Of a stretch of DNA of 64,000 nt, positions 56,110 through 64,000 are shown one piece after another; within the stretch, counting starts at the first letter, position 1; every line of letters begins with the position of its first letter. The position numbers were made by a program, and so were the translations under genes. The notes under the pieces were generated by a model. The model worked only from the letters and a program-made list of their open reading frames with translations, did no database searches and was not told the origin of the DNA. This DNA comes from Microlunatus antarcticus. GTDB lineage: Bacteria > Actinomycetota > Actinomycetes > Propionibacteriales > Propionibacteriaceae. The DNA lies in NCBI RefSeq assembly GCF_014193425.1, contig NZ_JACHZG010000001.1, positions 620,001 through 684,000 of the forward strand. Reading direction: 5' to 3'.

Positions 56110-57441
56110 ATGGTCGATCCACGACGGCGACGGCGCGCCGACCCGCAGGCGCCCGTGTCCGTGGCCGGCCTCGTGCTGCGGTTCAGCCTGGCCGGGCTCG
56201 TGGTGATGGCGCTGCTGGGGACGGTGCTGGCCGTGCTCGCCCGGCAGGCGGGGACCGAGCAGGCGGTCGACTCGGCCCGTCAGGTGGCGTACGTCGCCGG
56301 GCGAGGCATCGCCGAGCCCCGCCTCACCGACGCGGTGCTCGCCGGCGACCCCGCGGCCCTGCGTGCGCTCGACGTCGACCTGCACCGCTACGTGCTGCAG
56401 GGCTCGCTGGTGCGGGTCAAGCTCTGGCGTGCCGACGGGCGCATCCTCTACTCCGACGAGCCGCGCCTGGTGGGGCAGGGCTTCCCGCTCCAGGAGGACG
56501 AGACGGAGGCGCTCGAGCAGGGGCTCGTCGACTCCGAGATCAGCGACCTCTCGGCACCCGAGAACGTCTACGAGCGGCCGTTCGGCAAGCTGCTCGAGGT
56601 GTACGTCGGACTCACCTCCGCCAGCGGGGAGCGGCTGCTCTTCGAGGCGTACTTCCGCTACGACGCCGTGGTCACCGCCGCCGAGGCGCAGTGGCGCAAG
56701 TACGCGCCGCCCACGCTGGCCGGGCTCCTCGCGCTCCAGCTGGTGCAGATCCCGTTCGCCTGGTCGCTCGCCCGCCGGCTCCAGCGTCAGCAGCGCGAGC
56801 GTCAGCGCCTGCTCCAGCGGGCGGTCGACGCCTCCCAGGTGGAGCGACGTCGCATCGCCGGGGACCTGCACGACGGCGTCGTCCAGGACCTGACCGGCCT
56901 CACGTACGCCCTCGACGCGGCGCGACTCGGTCCCGACCGGCCGGACGGGCACCGCGAGCTGGTCGGTCGGGCGGCGAAGCAGCTGCGGGCCAGCGTCGCG
57001 GACCTGCGCACGCTGCTGGTCGAGATCTACCCGCCGGACCTCGCCGTCGAGGGGCTGCCCGCCGCGCTGACCGATCTCGCCGCGGGGCTGGAGCGCGCGG
57101 GTCTCCGCGTGGACCTCGACGTCGAGGACTCCGCCGACCTGCCGCTGGACGTGGCGTCGGTGCTCTTCCGCAGCGGGCAGGAGGTGCTGCGCAACGTCGT
57201 CGCGCACAGCGACGCCCGGCACGTCGCCCTGCAGGCCGGTCGGCGCGACGGGGTGGCGAGCCTCGTGGTGGACGACGACGGCCGCGGCTTCGACGCGGCG
57301 GACCTCGACCGCCGCTTCGCCGAGGGGCACATCGGGCTGCGGTCGCTGGGCGACCTGATCGACGACTCGGGGGGCACGTTGTCCGTCCGCTCCGCCCCGG
57401 GCCAGGGGACGCGCGTCGAGATCGTGGTGCCGGTCGCATGA
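56110..57441 (+). CDS. Sensor histidine kinase, NarL-type (HisKA_3)
   Basis: This 443-residue membrane sensor has helix 1 at about 20-42, an extracellular domain of about 160 residues, and helix 2 near 200-220. The HisKA_3 dimerisation helix has the phospho-accepting H254 in ERRRIAGDLHDGVVQDL, and a HATPase domain follows (GQEVLRNVVAHSDA, VVDDDGRGFD, HIGLRSLGD). It is divergent from the RS-peptide ABC exporter with a 104-base gap and is coupled by ATGA overlap to its response regulator, so it may control this locus. Confidence 0.93.
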   Translation: MVDPRRRRRADPQAPVSVAGLVLRFSLAGLVVMALLGTVLAVLARQAGTEQAVDSARQVAYVAGRGIAEPRLTDAVLAGDPAALRALDVDLHRYVLQGSLVRVKLWRADGRILYSDEPRLVGQGFPLQEDETEALEQGLVDSEISDLSAPENVYERPFGKLLEVYVGLTSASGERLLFEAYFRYDAVVTAAEAQWRKYAPPTLAGLLALQLVQIPFAWSLARRLQRQQRERQRLLQRAVDASQVERRRIAGDLHDGVVQDLTGLTYALDAARLGPDRPDGHRELVGRAAKQLRASVADLRTLLVEIYPPDLAVEGLPAALTDLAAGLERAGLRVDLDVEDSADLPLDVASVLFRSGQEVLRNVVAHSDARHVALQAGRRDGVASLVVDDDGRGFDAADLDRRFAEGHIGLRSLGDLIDDSGGTLSVRSAPGQGTRVEIVVPVA

Positions 57442-58100
57442 ACGGAACCGGCACCGTCTCCGTGCTGCTGGTCGACGACCACGCCATCGTCCGCGGCGGG
57501 CTGCGCGCGCTGCTCTCGACGACCACCGACCTCGTGGTCGTGGGGGAGGCGGGCGACGCCGACGAGGCGGTCCGCCTCGCCCGGGAGCTGCGACCCGACG
57601 TCGTGCTGATGGACCTGTCCATGCCCGGGACCGACGGCGTCCGGGCCACGGCGGCCCTGCTGGTCGTGCACCCGGAGGCCCACGTCCTCGTCCTGACCTC
57701 GTTGGCCGAGCAGCGCTGGATCCTCGACGCGCTCGAGGCCGGGGCCGAGGGCTACCTCCTCAAGCACAGCGAGCCCGAGGTGATCATGGCCGGCATCCGC
57801 GAGGTCGTCGCCGGCGGCTCGCCGTTGGACCCGAAGGCCGCCCGGACGCTCCTGACCAGCCGGCGGTCGGCGCCGGTCCCCGCGTCGACCCGGGCGACCT
57901 CGCCGTTGAGCGAGCGCGAGGAGGAGGTGCTGGCCATGGTCGCGGAGGGGCTGCCCAACAAGACGATCGGGCGCCGGCTCGGCATCACCGAGCGCACGGT
58001 CAAGGCACACCTCACGAACGTCTTCGCCCGGCTGGGCGTCGCCGACCGCACCCAGGCCGCCCTGTGGCACCAGCGGCGGGACCTGGACGCCGGGTCCTGA
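57438..58100 (+). CDS. NarL/LuxR-family response regulator
   Basis: This 220-residue regulator has a receiver domain with acidic pocket D13/D14, phospho-acceptor D59 (VLMDLSMPG) and a Lys in GYLLKHS near 107, then a LuxR-type HTH (LSEREEEVLAMVAEGLPNKTIGRRLGITERTVKAHL). It is activated by the upstream sensor, whose stop it overlaps by four bases. Targets are unknown; the divergent ABC/RS-peptide/kinase operon is the nearest candidate. Confidence 0.95.
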   Translation: MNGTGTVSVLLVDDHAIVRGGLRALLSTTTDLVVVGEAGDADEAVRLARELRPDVVLMDLSMPGTDGVRATAALLVVHPEAHVLVLTSLAEQRWILDALEAGAEGYLLKHSEPEVIMAGIREVVAGGSPLDPKAARTLLTSRRSAPVPASTRATSPLSEREEEVLAMVAEGLPNKTIGRRLGITERTVKAHLTNVFARLGVADRTQAALWHQRRDLDAGS

Positions 58101-58174
58101 GCGCCCCGACCGCGGGCAGGTACTAGCACCTTGGTCCAGCAGACAGCGGCGGTGCACCCGAGGACGCTGGAGGG

Positions 58175-58955
58175 ATGAGCAGGCCCACCCCACCCGTCGA
58201 CCCCGCACCGGACGTCCGCGGGAGGACCGTGGTGTGGTCGGCGGGCTCGTCCCCGACGCGTGGTCGCAGAGGCTCCGGAAGCGCGTGGCGCGCCGCCGGT
58301 CTCGTCCTGGCCTCGGTCGCCGCCGTCCTCACCCTCGCGTACGCGGTGCAGGCCTGGCACGTCATCGCGCCGCCGACCGCGGGAGCCTCCGTCCCCCTGT
58401 GGCTGCCGGACGCGCTGCCCGTCGACGAGGCCCGGGCGGTCGACGCCTCCAGGCCGTCGTCGCGGCCGTCCCCGGTCCCCACCGCCGGCCGCGTGTCCCC
58501 GGCACCGGTGACCGCCCCCACCTCGGGGCCGCACCCCGTGGCGCCTCGTAGCAGCGAGGCGCACCACGCGGACCGGACGGCGACGGCGGGGCCACGGGCC
58601 CTCCGGCGGCTCGTCGTCCGGCTCCCGCTTGGCCTCCGGCTCGGACGACTCCCACCGTCCGACGAGGCACTCGACCTCCTCCTCGAGCGGCCACGGCGGC
58701 GGGTCCGACGACGAGGGGTCGAGCGGCTCGTCGGGCGGCGGTGCCGATCACCACGGGTCGAGCGGTGGGGGTGGTGCCGACGACGGTGGCTCGGGCCGCG
58801 GCAGCTCGGGGAGCGGGCACTCGAGCGGCAAGGACGGCTCCGGCAAGGGCGGCTCCGACAAGGACGAGTCCGGCAAGGGTGAGTCCGGGAAGGGCCACTC
58901 CGGCAAGGACGCCGGCGGCGAGCGCGACGGCGGGAGCGGTGGGTCGGGCTCCTGA
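58175..58955 (+). pseudogene. Single-pass Ser/Gly-rich membrane protein, apparently frameshifted
   Basis: The reading frame from ATG 58175 gives a polar head, one membrane helix (about 43-62) and a Pro/Ala/Ser-rich region. After about 58590 this frame turns into Arg/Leu-rich sequence with poor codon use and stops at 58882. The next frame (+1) then shows excellent G/C third positions and a coherent tail to 58955 rich in Ser, Gly, Asp and Lys (SGKG, SDKDESGKG units). A one-base shift near the G-run at 58588-58591 would join them into about 260 residues. This could be a sequencing error, a real mutation or a programmed shift. Confidence 0.55.
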
Positions 58956-59066
58956 CGTCCGCGGGTCGTAGTCCCATCGTCCACTGGCGGCTACGACCTC
59001 GACGTCTGGAGGATGGCCGGGCCGGCGAGACCTCGCCGCCAGCCCCCCCGAACCCAGGAGCCTCCC

Positions 59067-59933
59067 GTGCCCCTCGCCCGCCCCCTCGTGCCCGCCCTGC
59101 GTGCCGCCCTCGTGGCCACCACCGTCCTCGCCACCGCCGCGCTCGGCGTGGCGACCGCCCCGACCGCCTCGGCCAAGGCGGACCCGACCGGCGACTTCGC
59201 CGTGACCGTCAACGGCACCACCTACAACCCCGCGCCGGGCAAGGACGTCAAGCTCAAGGACGTCACCCCCTCGGGACGGATCGCCGTACGCGGCGTCAAC
59301 GTCCGCTTCGACCTCGACGTGTCGACCTTCGGCGTCTACGACTACACGCTGACCGGAGCACCTTCGGCCGACCGCATGGTCACCACGCCGACCGTCGTCT
59401 TCGCGTCGAAGGTGCCCACCCTGACCGCAGCCCAGCGCTCCGGCGCGCGGCTGTCGCAGCTCGAGGTCAGGGACGACACCCTCACCGCGATCCTCACCAC
59501 CTCGGCCGGCAAGCTCAAGGTCCAGGCAAAGGACGCCCCGGCCGGCGGCATCTTCCAGATGGAGCCGGAGTTCGCCGGTCCGGTGACGCTGACCCACGTG
59601 CTCGGCCCGAACCTGTTCTACTTCGTCAACCCGTACACCAACAAGATCAACTTCGGCGACGGCCTGGACCCGGTGACCTCCGGCAGCGGTGCGCACCAGA
59701 TGCTGCTCGGCAAGGACAGCCCCCAGGTGGCGACGAAGACGAGCCAGGACCGGACCACCACGACGTGGGTCGTCCAGCCCGGCGGACGCCTGGGTGGGGT
59801 TCTGGGCGAGGACGCCATCGAGCTCTCGGCGGGCGCCACGAATTGCACCAGCCAGTGCCAGGCGCAGAACCAGGTCCGTGGCTCGCTGCCCGTCCCGCCG
59901 CTGCCGACGAACCCGACCCCGATCGGCGGCTGA
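59067..59933 (+). CDS. Secreted hypothetical protein
   Basis: This 288-residue protein has a Sec signal peptide (basic head, hydrophobic helix about 12-30, cleavage near ASA-KA about 36). The mature part is beta-rich with Thr/Val/Gly strands (FAVTVNGTTYNPAPGKDV, VRFDLDVSTFGVYDYTLTG) and a possible Cys pair (NCTSQCQAQ) near the C-terminus, ending in a Pro-rich tail. GTG 59067 follows CAGGAG. No family was recognised. It lies convergently to the phospho-sugar mutase. Confidence 0.75.
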   Translation: MPLARPLVPALRAALVATTVLATAALGVATAPTASAKADPTGDFAVTVNGTTYNPAPGKDVKLKDVTPSGRIAVRGVNVRFDLDVSTFGVYDYTLTGAPSADRMVTTPTVVFASKVPTLTAAQRSGARLSQLEVRDDTLTAILTTSAGKLKVQAKDAPAGGIFQMEPEFAGPVTLTHVLGPNLFYFVNPYTNKINFGDGLDPVTSGSGAHQMLLGKDSPQVATKTSQDRTTTTWVVQPGGRLGGVLGEDAIELSAGATNCTSQCQAQNQVRGSLPVPPLPTNPTPIGG

Positions 59934-59944
59934 CGCGCCGGCGC

Positions 59945-61621
59945 TCAGCCCAGGCCGAGCGCGGCCGACATCTCCTGCCGCAGGCGGGTCAGCGTCCCGC
60001 TGGCCCGCCTGCGGTCGTCCTCGAGGCCCCGGGTCTGGTCGAGCGGTACCCGCGCCTCGAGGTAGGCCTTGAGCTTGGGCTCGGTCCCGGAGGGCCGGAC
60101 GACCACCCGGACGGTCGCGCCCTCGAGCCGGACGGCGTCGGTCGGCGGCAGGTCACCCAGGCCCCCCGACAGGTCGGTCACCGCGACCGGCTCGCCGACG
60201 AGCGTCGCGGGCGGCCGGGCCCGCAGCCGGGCCATCGCCTGCGTGATCTGGTCGAGGTCCTCGACCCGGACCGAGAGCTGACCGGTCAGCACGACGCCGT
60301 ACGTCGTCGCGATCTCGTCGAGGCGTTCCGCCAGGGTCGACCCGGCCGCCTTGAGCGCGGAGGTCAGGGCCAGCACCCGGACGAGCGCGGTCATGCCGTC
60401 CTTGTCGTGGACCGCGGCGGGGTCGACGCAGTAGCCGATCGCCTCCTCGTAGCCGAAGGCCAGCCCCGGCACACGCCCGATCCACTTGAAGCCGGTCAGC
60501 GTCGTGGCGCTCGGCTGCCCGTACGCCGCCGCCACCGTGGCCAGCTGCGTGCTGGAGACGACCGAGCACGCGTACGTGCCGGTGGTCCCGCGGCGCAGCG
60601 CGTCCTCGCCGAGCAGCACACCGAGCTCGTCGCCGGTCAGCATCCGCCAGCCCGACCCCGGGAACGAGGCGGCGACGGCGCAGCGGTCGGCGTCGGGGTC
60701 GTTCGCCACGACCACGTCGGCGTCGACCCGTTCGCCGAGGGCGAGGGCGAGGTCGATCGCGCCGGGCTCCTCGGGGTTGGGGAAGGCGACGGTGGGGAAG
60801 TCCGGGTCGGGCTCGGCCTGCTCGGCCACGACCGACGGCGCGCCGAAGCCGGCCCGGGCCACGACGTCGAGCACGAGGCCGCCGCCCACCCCGTGCAGCG
60901 GTGTGTAGGCCCAGCGCAGCGCGCGGGGGGCGTCCGCGTCGACGAGCGAGGCCGCGCGGGCGGCGTAGGCGTCGAGCAGCGGGGCGCCGACGCGGGCGTA
61001 CGCGTCGCTGCGCCGGACGTGGCCGAGCGGGTGGCGGGCCACGTCGTCGATGCGGGCGGCGATCTCGGCGTCCGCGGGCGGCACGATCTGGGAGCCGTCG
61101 GCGAGGTAGACCTTGTAGCCGTTGTCCTCGCGGGGGTTGTGCGACGCGGTGACGACGACGCCGGCGACGCAGCCGAGGTGCAGGATGCCGAAGGCCACGA
61201 CCGGGGTCGGCACGGGACCCGCGGTCACCACGGCCTCGAACCCGGCGGCCGCCAGCACCTCGCCGGTGTCGCGGGCGAACCGTTCCGAGCCGTGCCGGGC
61301 GTCGTAGCCGACCAGCACCTTCGTGCCGTGCGCGTCGCGCAGCGCGACCTGGTCGCGCAGGTAGGCGGCGAGGCCGGCCGCGGCCTGGGTGACGACGACG
61401 CGGTTCATGCGGTTCGGGCCGGGACCGAGCCGGCCGCGCAGCCCGGCGGTGCCGAAGGCGAGCCGACCGGTGAACGACTCGGTCAGCTCGGCGAGGGCCT
61501 GGGCGTCGCCGCTCTCGGCCGACTGCAGCAGCCGTTCGGCCTCGGCGCGGGTCTGCGGGTCGGGGTCCTGCGCGGACCAGGCCTCGACGGCCTCGCGCAG
61601 GGTCGGCGGGACGGTGCTCAC
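59945..61621 (-). CDS. Phospho-sugar mutase (alpha-D-phosphohexomutase family)
   Basis: This 558-residue enzyme has all four domains of the family: phosphoserine loop TASHNPRED (near 157-165), metal-binding DPDADRCAV (near 290-298), sugar-binding GYEEAIGYCVD (near 395), and phosphate-binding RPSGTEPKLKAY near the end. Its direct neighbour is purine nucleoside phosphorylase, as for PmmB and DeoD in mycobacteria. A phosphopentomutase-like role in salvage is therefore likely besides glucose- or mannose-phosphate conversion. Confidence 0.92.
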   Translation of the reverse strand: MSTVPPTLREAVEAWSAQDPDPQTRAEAERLLQSAESGDAQALAELTESFTGRLAFGTAGLRGRLGPGPNRMNRVVVTQAAAGLAAYLRDQVALRDAHGTKVLVGYDARHGSERFARDTGEVLAAAGFEAVVTAGPVPTPVVAFGILHLGCVAGVVVTASHNPREDNGYKVYLADGSQIVPPADAEIAARIDDVARHPLGHVRRSDAYARVGAPLLDAYAARAASLVDADAPRALRWAYTPLHGVGGGLVLDVVARAGFGAPSVVAEQAEPDPDFPTVAFPNPEEPGAIDLALALGERVDADVVVANDPDADRCAVAASFPGSGWRMLTGDELGVLLGEDALRRGTTGTYACSVVSSTQLATVAAAYGQPSATTLTGFKWIGRVPGLAFGYEEAIGYCVDPAAVHDKDGMTALVRVLALTSALKAAGSTLAERLDEIATTYGVVLTGQLSVRVEDLDQITQAMARLRARPPATLVGEPVAVTDLSGGLGDLPPTDAVRLEGATVRVVVRPSGTEPKLKAYLEARVPLDQTRGLEDDRRRASGTLTRLRQEMSAALGLG

Positions 61622-61631
61622 GCGGACCTCC

Positions 61632-62444
61632 TCAGAGCGCGGCGGCGATGCCGGCGAGCAGGCTCCGGAGGCGCGGTGCGGCGGCGGCGCCGGCCTCGAG
61701 CACCTCCTCGTGGTGCAGCGGCGTGGGGGAGATGCCGGCGGCCAGGTTGGTCACCAGGCTCAGCCCGAGCACCTCCGCGCCGAGCTCGCGGGCGGCGATG
61801 GTCTCGAGGCCCGTCGACATCCCGACGAGGTCGGCGCCGAGCACGCCGGCCATGAGGACCTCCGACGGGGTCTCGAAGGACGGGCCGTGGAACTGCGCGT
61901 AGACGCCCTCGGGCAGGCCGGGGTCGACGGTGCGGGCGAGGTCGCGCAGCCGCTTCGAGTAGCCCTCGGTCATGTCGATGAACCGGGCCCCGACGAGCGG
62001 GTTGGCCCCGGTGAGGTTGATGTGGTCGCGCATCAGCACGACGGTGCCGGCGGGACGGTCGAGCTTGAGCCCGCCGCAGCCGTTGGTCAGCACGACGGTC
62101 GTCGCACCTGCGGCGATCGCGGTGCGGACGCCGTGCACGACCGGCGCGACGCCCCGGCCCTCGTAGTAGTGCGTGCGTCCGGTGAGCACCGCGGCCGTCT
62201 TGCCGGACGCCGTCCGGACGATCCGCAGCAGCCCGCCGTGGCCGATCACCACCGGTGCGCTGAAGCCGGGCAGGTCGCCCAGCGGGCAGCTCCCGATCTC
62301 CTCGCCGAGGTCGTCTGACGCCGCCGCCCAGCCCGAGCCGAGCGTGAACGACACGTCGATCCCGTCGATCCCGAAGCGCTCCCGGATCGCCTGCGCGGCC
62401 TGGTTCGCGAGCTCGTACGGGTCGGGTCCGGTCGGCGAAGGCAT
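61632..62444 (-). CDS. Purine nucleoside phosphorylase
   Basis: This 270-residue trimeric-type PNP splits inosine and guanosine with phosphate. It shows LGSGWAAASDDL (phosphate-binding), GRTHYYEGRGVAPVVHGVRTA, TNGCGGLKLD, and the purine-site Glu in VYAQFHGPSFETPSE followed by GADLVGMSTGLE. It completes the salvage path begun by the add/cdd operon. It lies ten bases before the phospho-sugar mutase gene on the same strand, likely one operon. Confidence 0.95.
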   Translation of the reverse strand: MPSPTGPDPYELANQAAQAIRERFGIDGIDVSFTLGSGWAAASDDLGEEIGSCPLGDLPGFSAPVVIGHGGLLRIVRTASGKTAAVLTGRTHYYEGRGVAPVVHGVRTAIAAGATTVVLTNGCGGLKLDRPAGTVVLMRDHINLTGANPLVGARFIDMTEGYSKRLRDLARTVDPGLPEGVYAQFHGPSFETPSEVLMAGVLGADLVGMSTGLETIAARELGAEVLGLSLVTNLAAGISPTPLHHEEVLEAGAAAAPRLRSLLAGIAAAL

Positions 62445-62488
62445 GGGTCGACCCTAGCGACGTACGTTCCCGGAGCCCGCCCAAGGGT

Positions 62489-63448
62489 TCAGAAGGCGTT
62501 GACGCCCGCCAGCTCGACCGAGAGGTCCCACAGCCAGGCCGCCTGCTCGGGGTCGATCGCGTACGGCCGGACGCCCGGCTGGTCGTCGGTCGACACGCGG
62601 GCGACCTCGACGTCCTCGAGGTAGACGCCGCCGAGCCCGTCCAGCCGCGGGCTCGTCGCCGCCCACACCGTCGTCGCCGCGCCCTGCTCGGTGCTCTTGA
62701 AGTCGACGAGCGGGTGGCCGTTCGAGTCGATCCAGCCCAGCCCCTGCTGCTCCTCGCGCGAGAGGTGGCGCTGCAGCGGGGTCAGGATGCCGCCGGGGTG
62801 GAGGGCGAACGCCTGGACGCCCGACTCGGCGGCGAGCTCGTCCAGCCGGACGGCGAACAGCACGTTCGCGGTCTTGGCCTGCCCGTACGCCTCCCACTTG
62901 TCGTAGTCGCCGCGTGTGAACATCGGGTCGTCCCAGCGGATCGGGCTGCGCCGGTGGCCGGCCGACGAGACGGAGACCACGCGGCCAGCACCCGCGGCGA
63001 TCAGCGGCCAGAGCCGGTTGACGAGGGCGAAGTGGCCGAGGTGGTTGGTGGCGAGCTGGGCCTCCCAGCCGGGGCCGACGCGGGTCTCGGGCGTGGCCAT
63101 GATGCCGGCGTTGTCGATCATGAGGTCGATCGCGCGGCCCTGCGCGAGCACGCCATCGGCGAAGGCCTGGACGCTGCCCAGGTCTCCCAGGTCGAGGGTG
63201 CCGACGCTGGTGCGCTCGAGGCCCGCGAGTGCCTCCGCAGCGGCCTCGGGCCGCCGGGCGGGGACGAGCACGTCGGCGCCCGCGCTCACGAGGGCGCGGG
63301 TCGTCTCCAGCCCGATGCCGGAGTAGCCGCCGGTGACGACGGCGAGGCGGCCGGTGAGGTCGACGCCCTCGACGACCTCGGCGGCGGTGCTCTTGGCGCC
63401 GAAGCCGGAGCCGACGGGTTCCTGCGGGGTGCGGGTCCAGGTGTTCAT
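62489..63448 (-). CDS. Short-chain dehydrogenase/reductase
   Basis: This 319-residue SDR of the retinol-dehydrogenase/WW-oxidoreductase-like type has the NAD(P) site VVTGGYSGIGLETTR (about 38-52), DNAGIM (near 112), the catalytic Ser in VVSVSSAGH, and the catalytic YGQAK (Tyr and Lys near 190-194). It oxidises or reduces a hydroxyl/carbonyl substrate that cannot be predicted. Confidence 0.93.
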   Translation of the reverse strand: MNTWTRTPQEPVGSGFGAKSTAAEVVEGVDLTGRLAVVTGGYSGIGLETTRALVSAGADVLVPARRPEAAAEALAGLERTSVGTLDLGDLGSVQAFADGVLAQGRAIDLMIDNAGIMATPETRVGPGWEAQLATNHLGHFALVNRLWPLIAAGAGRVVSVSSAGHRRSPIRWDDPMFTRGDYDKWEAYGQAKTANVLFAVRLDELAAESGVQAFALHPGGILTPLQRHLSREEQQGLGWIDSNGHPLVDFKSTEQGAATTVWAATSPRLDGLGGVYLEDVEVARVSTDDQPGVRPYAIDPEQAAWLWDLSVELAGVNAF

Positions 63449-63467
63449 GCCTCGACCGTAGGCGCGC

Positions 63468-63914
63468 TCACCAGCCGCTGCGGCAGGGCCTTCCGCGGAG
63501 CTCGGTCAGGTAGTCCTCGGGGGCGCCGGCGGACTGGGCCGCGTCGGCGAGGATGCCGAGGGTGCGGGCGCTGGGCATGCCGCCCTCGAAGTCGTCGAGG
63601 ACGTAGACCCAGGCGGTCTTGATCCCGTCGAGCGTCTCGACCCGGACGCGGACCTTCTTGTAGAGGCCGGAGGCGTCGGCGCTCTCCCACTGGTCGAGCG
63701 TCGACTCGTCGGCGGAGGTCACGTCGTACACGGCCACGAACACGTGCTCGGCCTCGTGCGCCTCCACGAGCGTCGGCAGGGCGCCGTCGAAGCCGTCTCC
63801 GCCGAAGGTCAGCCGCCAGCCGGGGATCCAGCCGGTCCAGCGCAGCGGGCTGTGGGGACAGCGCCCGGACATCTGCGCGGGGTCCAGGTTGCTCCCGTAG
63901 GCGGCGTACAGCAC
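63468..63914 (-). CDS. Gamma-glutamylcyclotransferase-like protein
   Basis: This 148-residue GGCT-fold protein has AAYGSNLDPAQM (substrate loop, about 4-15), a WRLTFGGDGFDGALPTL segment and the candidate catalytic Glu in DQWESADASGLYKKV (near 77). Related proteins release 5-oxoproline from gamma-glutamyl amines. The start is GTG 63914. The SDR gene follows on the same strand. Confidence 0.87.
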   Translation of the reverse strand: MLYAAYGSNLDPAQMSGRCPHSPLRWTGWIPGWRLTFGGDGFDGALPTLVEAHEAEHVFVAVYDVTSADESTLDQWESADASGLYKKVRVRVETLDGIKTAWVYVLDDFEGGMPSARTLGILADAAQSAGAPEDYLTELRGRPCRSGW

Positions 63915-64000
63915 GCACGGAGATTATCCCGACGGCGAGCGCGGAGGGCGCTTGCTCACGCCCACCGGCGCGAAGGTCCCCGCGACCCTGAGACGATGGG

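Noticed and set aside
63996-64000. Possible start of a gene at the right edge
   Set aside because: An ATG occurs at 63996, but only five bases remain, so no gene can be supported.

Overview
This window comes from a high-GC actinobacterial chromosome. Coding GC is very high with G/C at almost every third codon position, GTG starts are common, and GTAC-containing hexamers are frequent. Gene order (DUF6350-purN-purH-folD-DUF3017, monomeric icd, sucCD, mdh, a BMP-type nucleoside ABC operon with cdd and add) fits Propionibacteriales, most likely a Nocardioidaceae or Propionibacteriaceae member; this placement is inference from gene content. No rRNA, tRNA, CRISPR array, prophage or intact insertion sequence was seen. 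No gene-free stretch exceeds 300 bases.

Layout. 1-2262: envelope genes (truncated membrane protein, M23 peptidase, lipase-like hydrolase). 2319-6291: cobalamin-binding mutase subunit, sucCD, and a photolyase-like protein whose domains look circularly permuted. 6343-13011: PknH-like sensor protein, then DUF6350, purN, purH, folD, DUF3017. 13056-19091: two DUF4190 proteins, mdh, a small kinase, a LigD-type PrimPol, and icd. 19234-23442: UDP-glucose dehydrogenase, a CNNM/CorC-type membrane protein, and a sigma factor with a coupled partner. 23683-28311: antiporter with a UBP zinc finger, methylmalonyl-CoA mutase large subunit, and an IdeR-box-preceded ferric-siderophore reductase. 28476-37043: M20 amidohydrolase and a tightly packed nucleoside uptake and deamination operon. 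37081-47876: peptidase, DinB/YafY pair, metG, dioxygenase, PPOX protein, MFS exporter, dehydrogenase, two Tat-exported paralogs, and a DUF2256-DUF3253 protein. 47924-53081: sugar-efflux-type MFS, small kinase, lysine aminotransferase, ArsR regulator, and CaCA exchanger. 53044-58955: the ABC exporter / RS-peptide / protein-kinase locus, a NarL-type two-component pair, and a frameshifted Ser/Gly-rich membrane protein. 59067-63914: secreted protein, phospho-sugar mutase, purine nucleoside phosphorylase, SDR, and gamma-glutamylcyclotransferase-like protein.

How genes connect. Propionyl-CoA carbon can enter the TCA cycle through a split methylmalonyl-CoA mutase (small subunit beside sucCD, large subunit 23 kb away), then sucCD, mdh and icd. 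Nucleosides taken up by the BMP ABC transporter would be deaminated by cdd/add and phosphorolysed by the PNP near 62 kb, with the adjacent mutase handling the pentose or hexose phosphate.

Most novel candidate. Two unannotated tandem microgenes (53990-54088 and 54177-54272, minus strand) encode 32- and 31-residue peptides. Each has a conserved basic head and exactly eight Arg-Ser dipeptides. They are translationally coupled to an upstream ABC exporter and are followed, after a strong hairpin, by a soluble Ser/Thr kinase. The RS repeats are kept by synonymous changes only, so selection acts on the peptide. A kinase next to its likely Ser-rich substrate and an exporter looks like an undescribed peptide-modification or secretion system. 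Two dispersed intergenic repeat families (a 92-base hairpin element and a direct repeat of about 110 bases) are also new observations.
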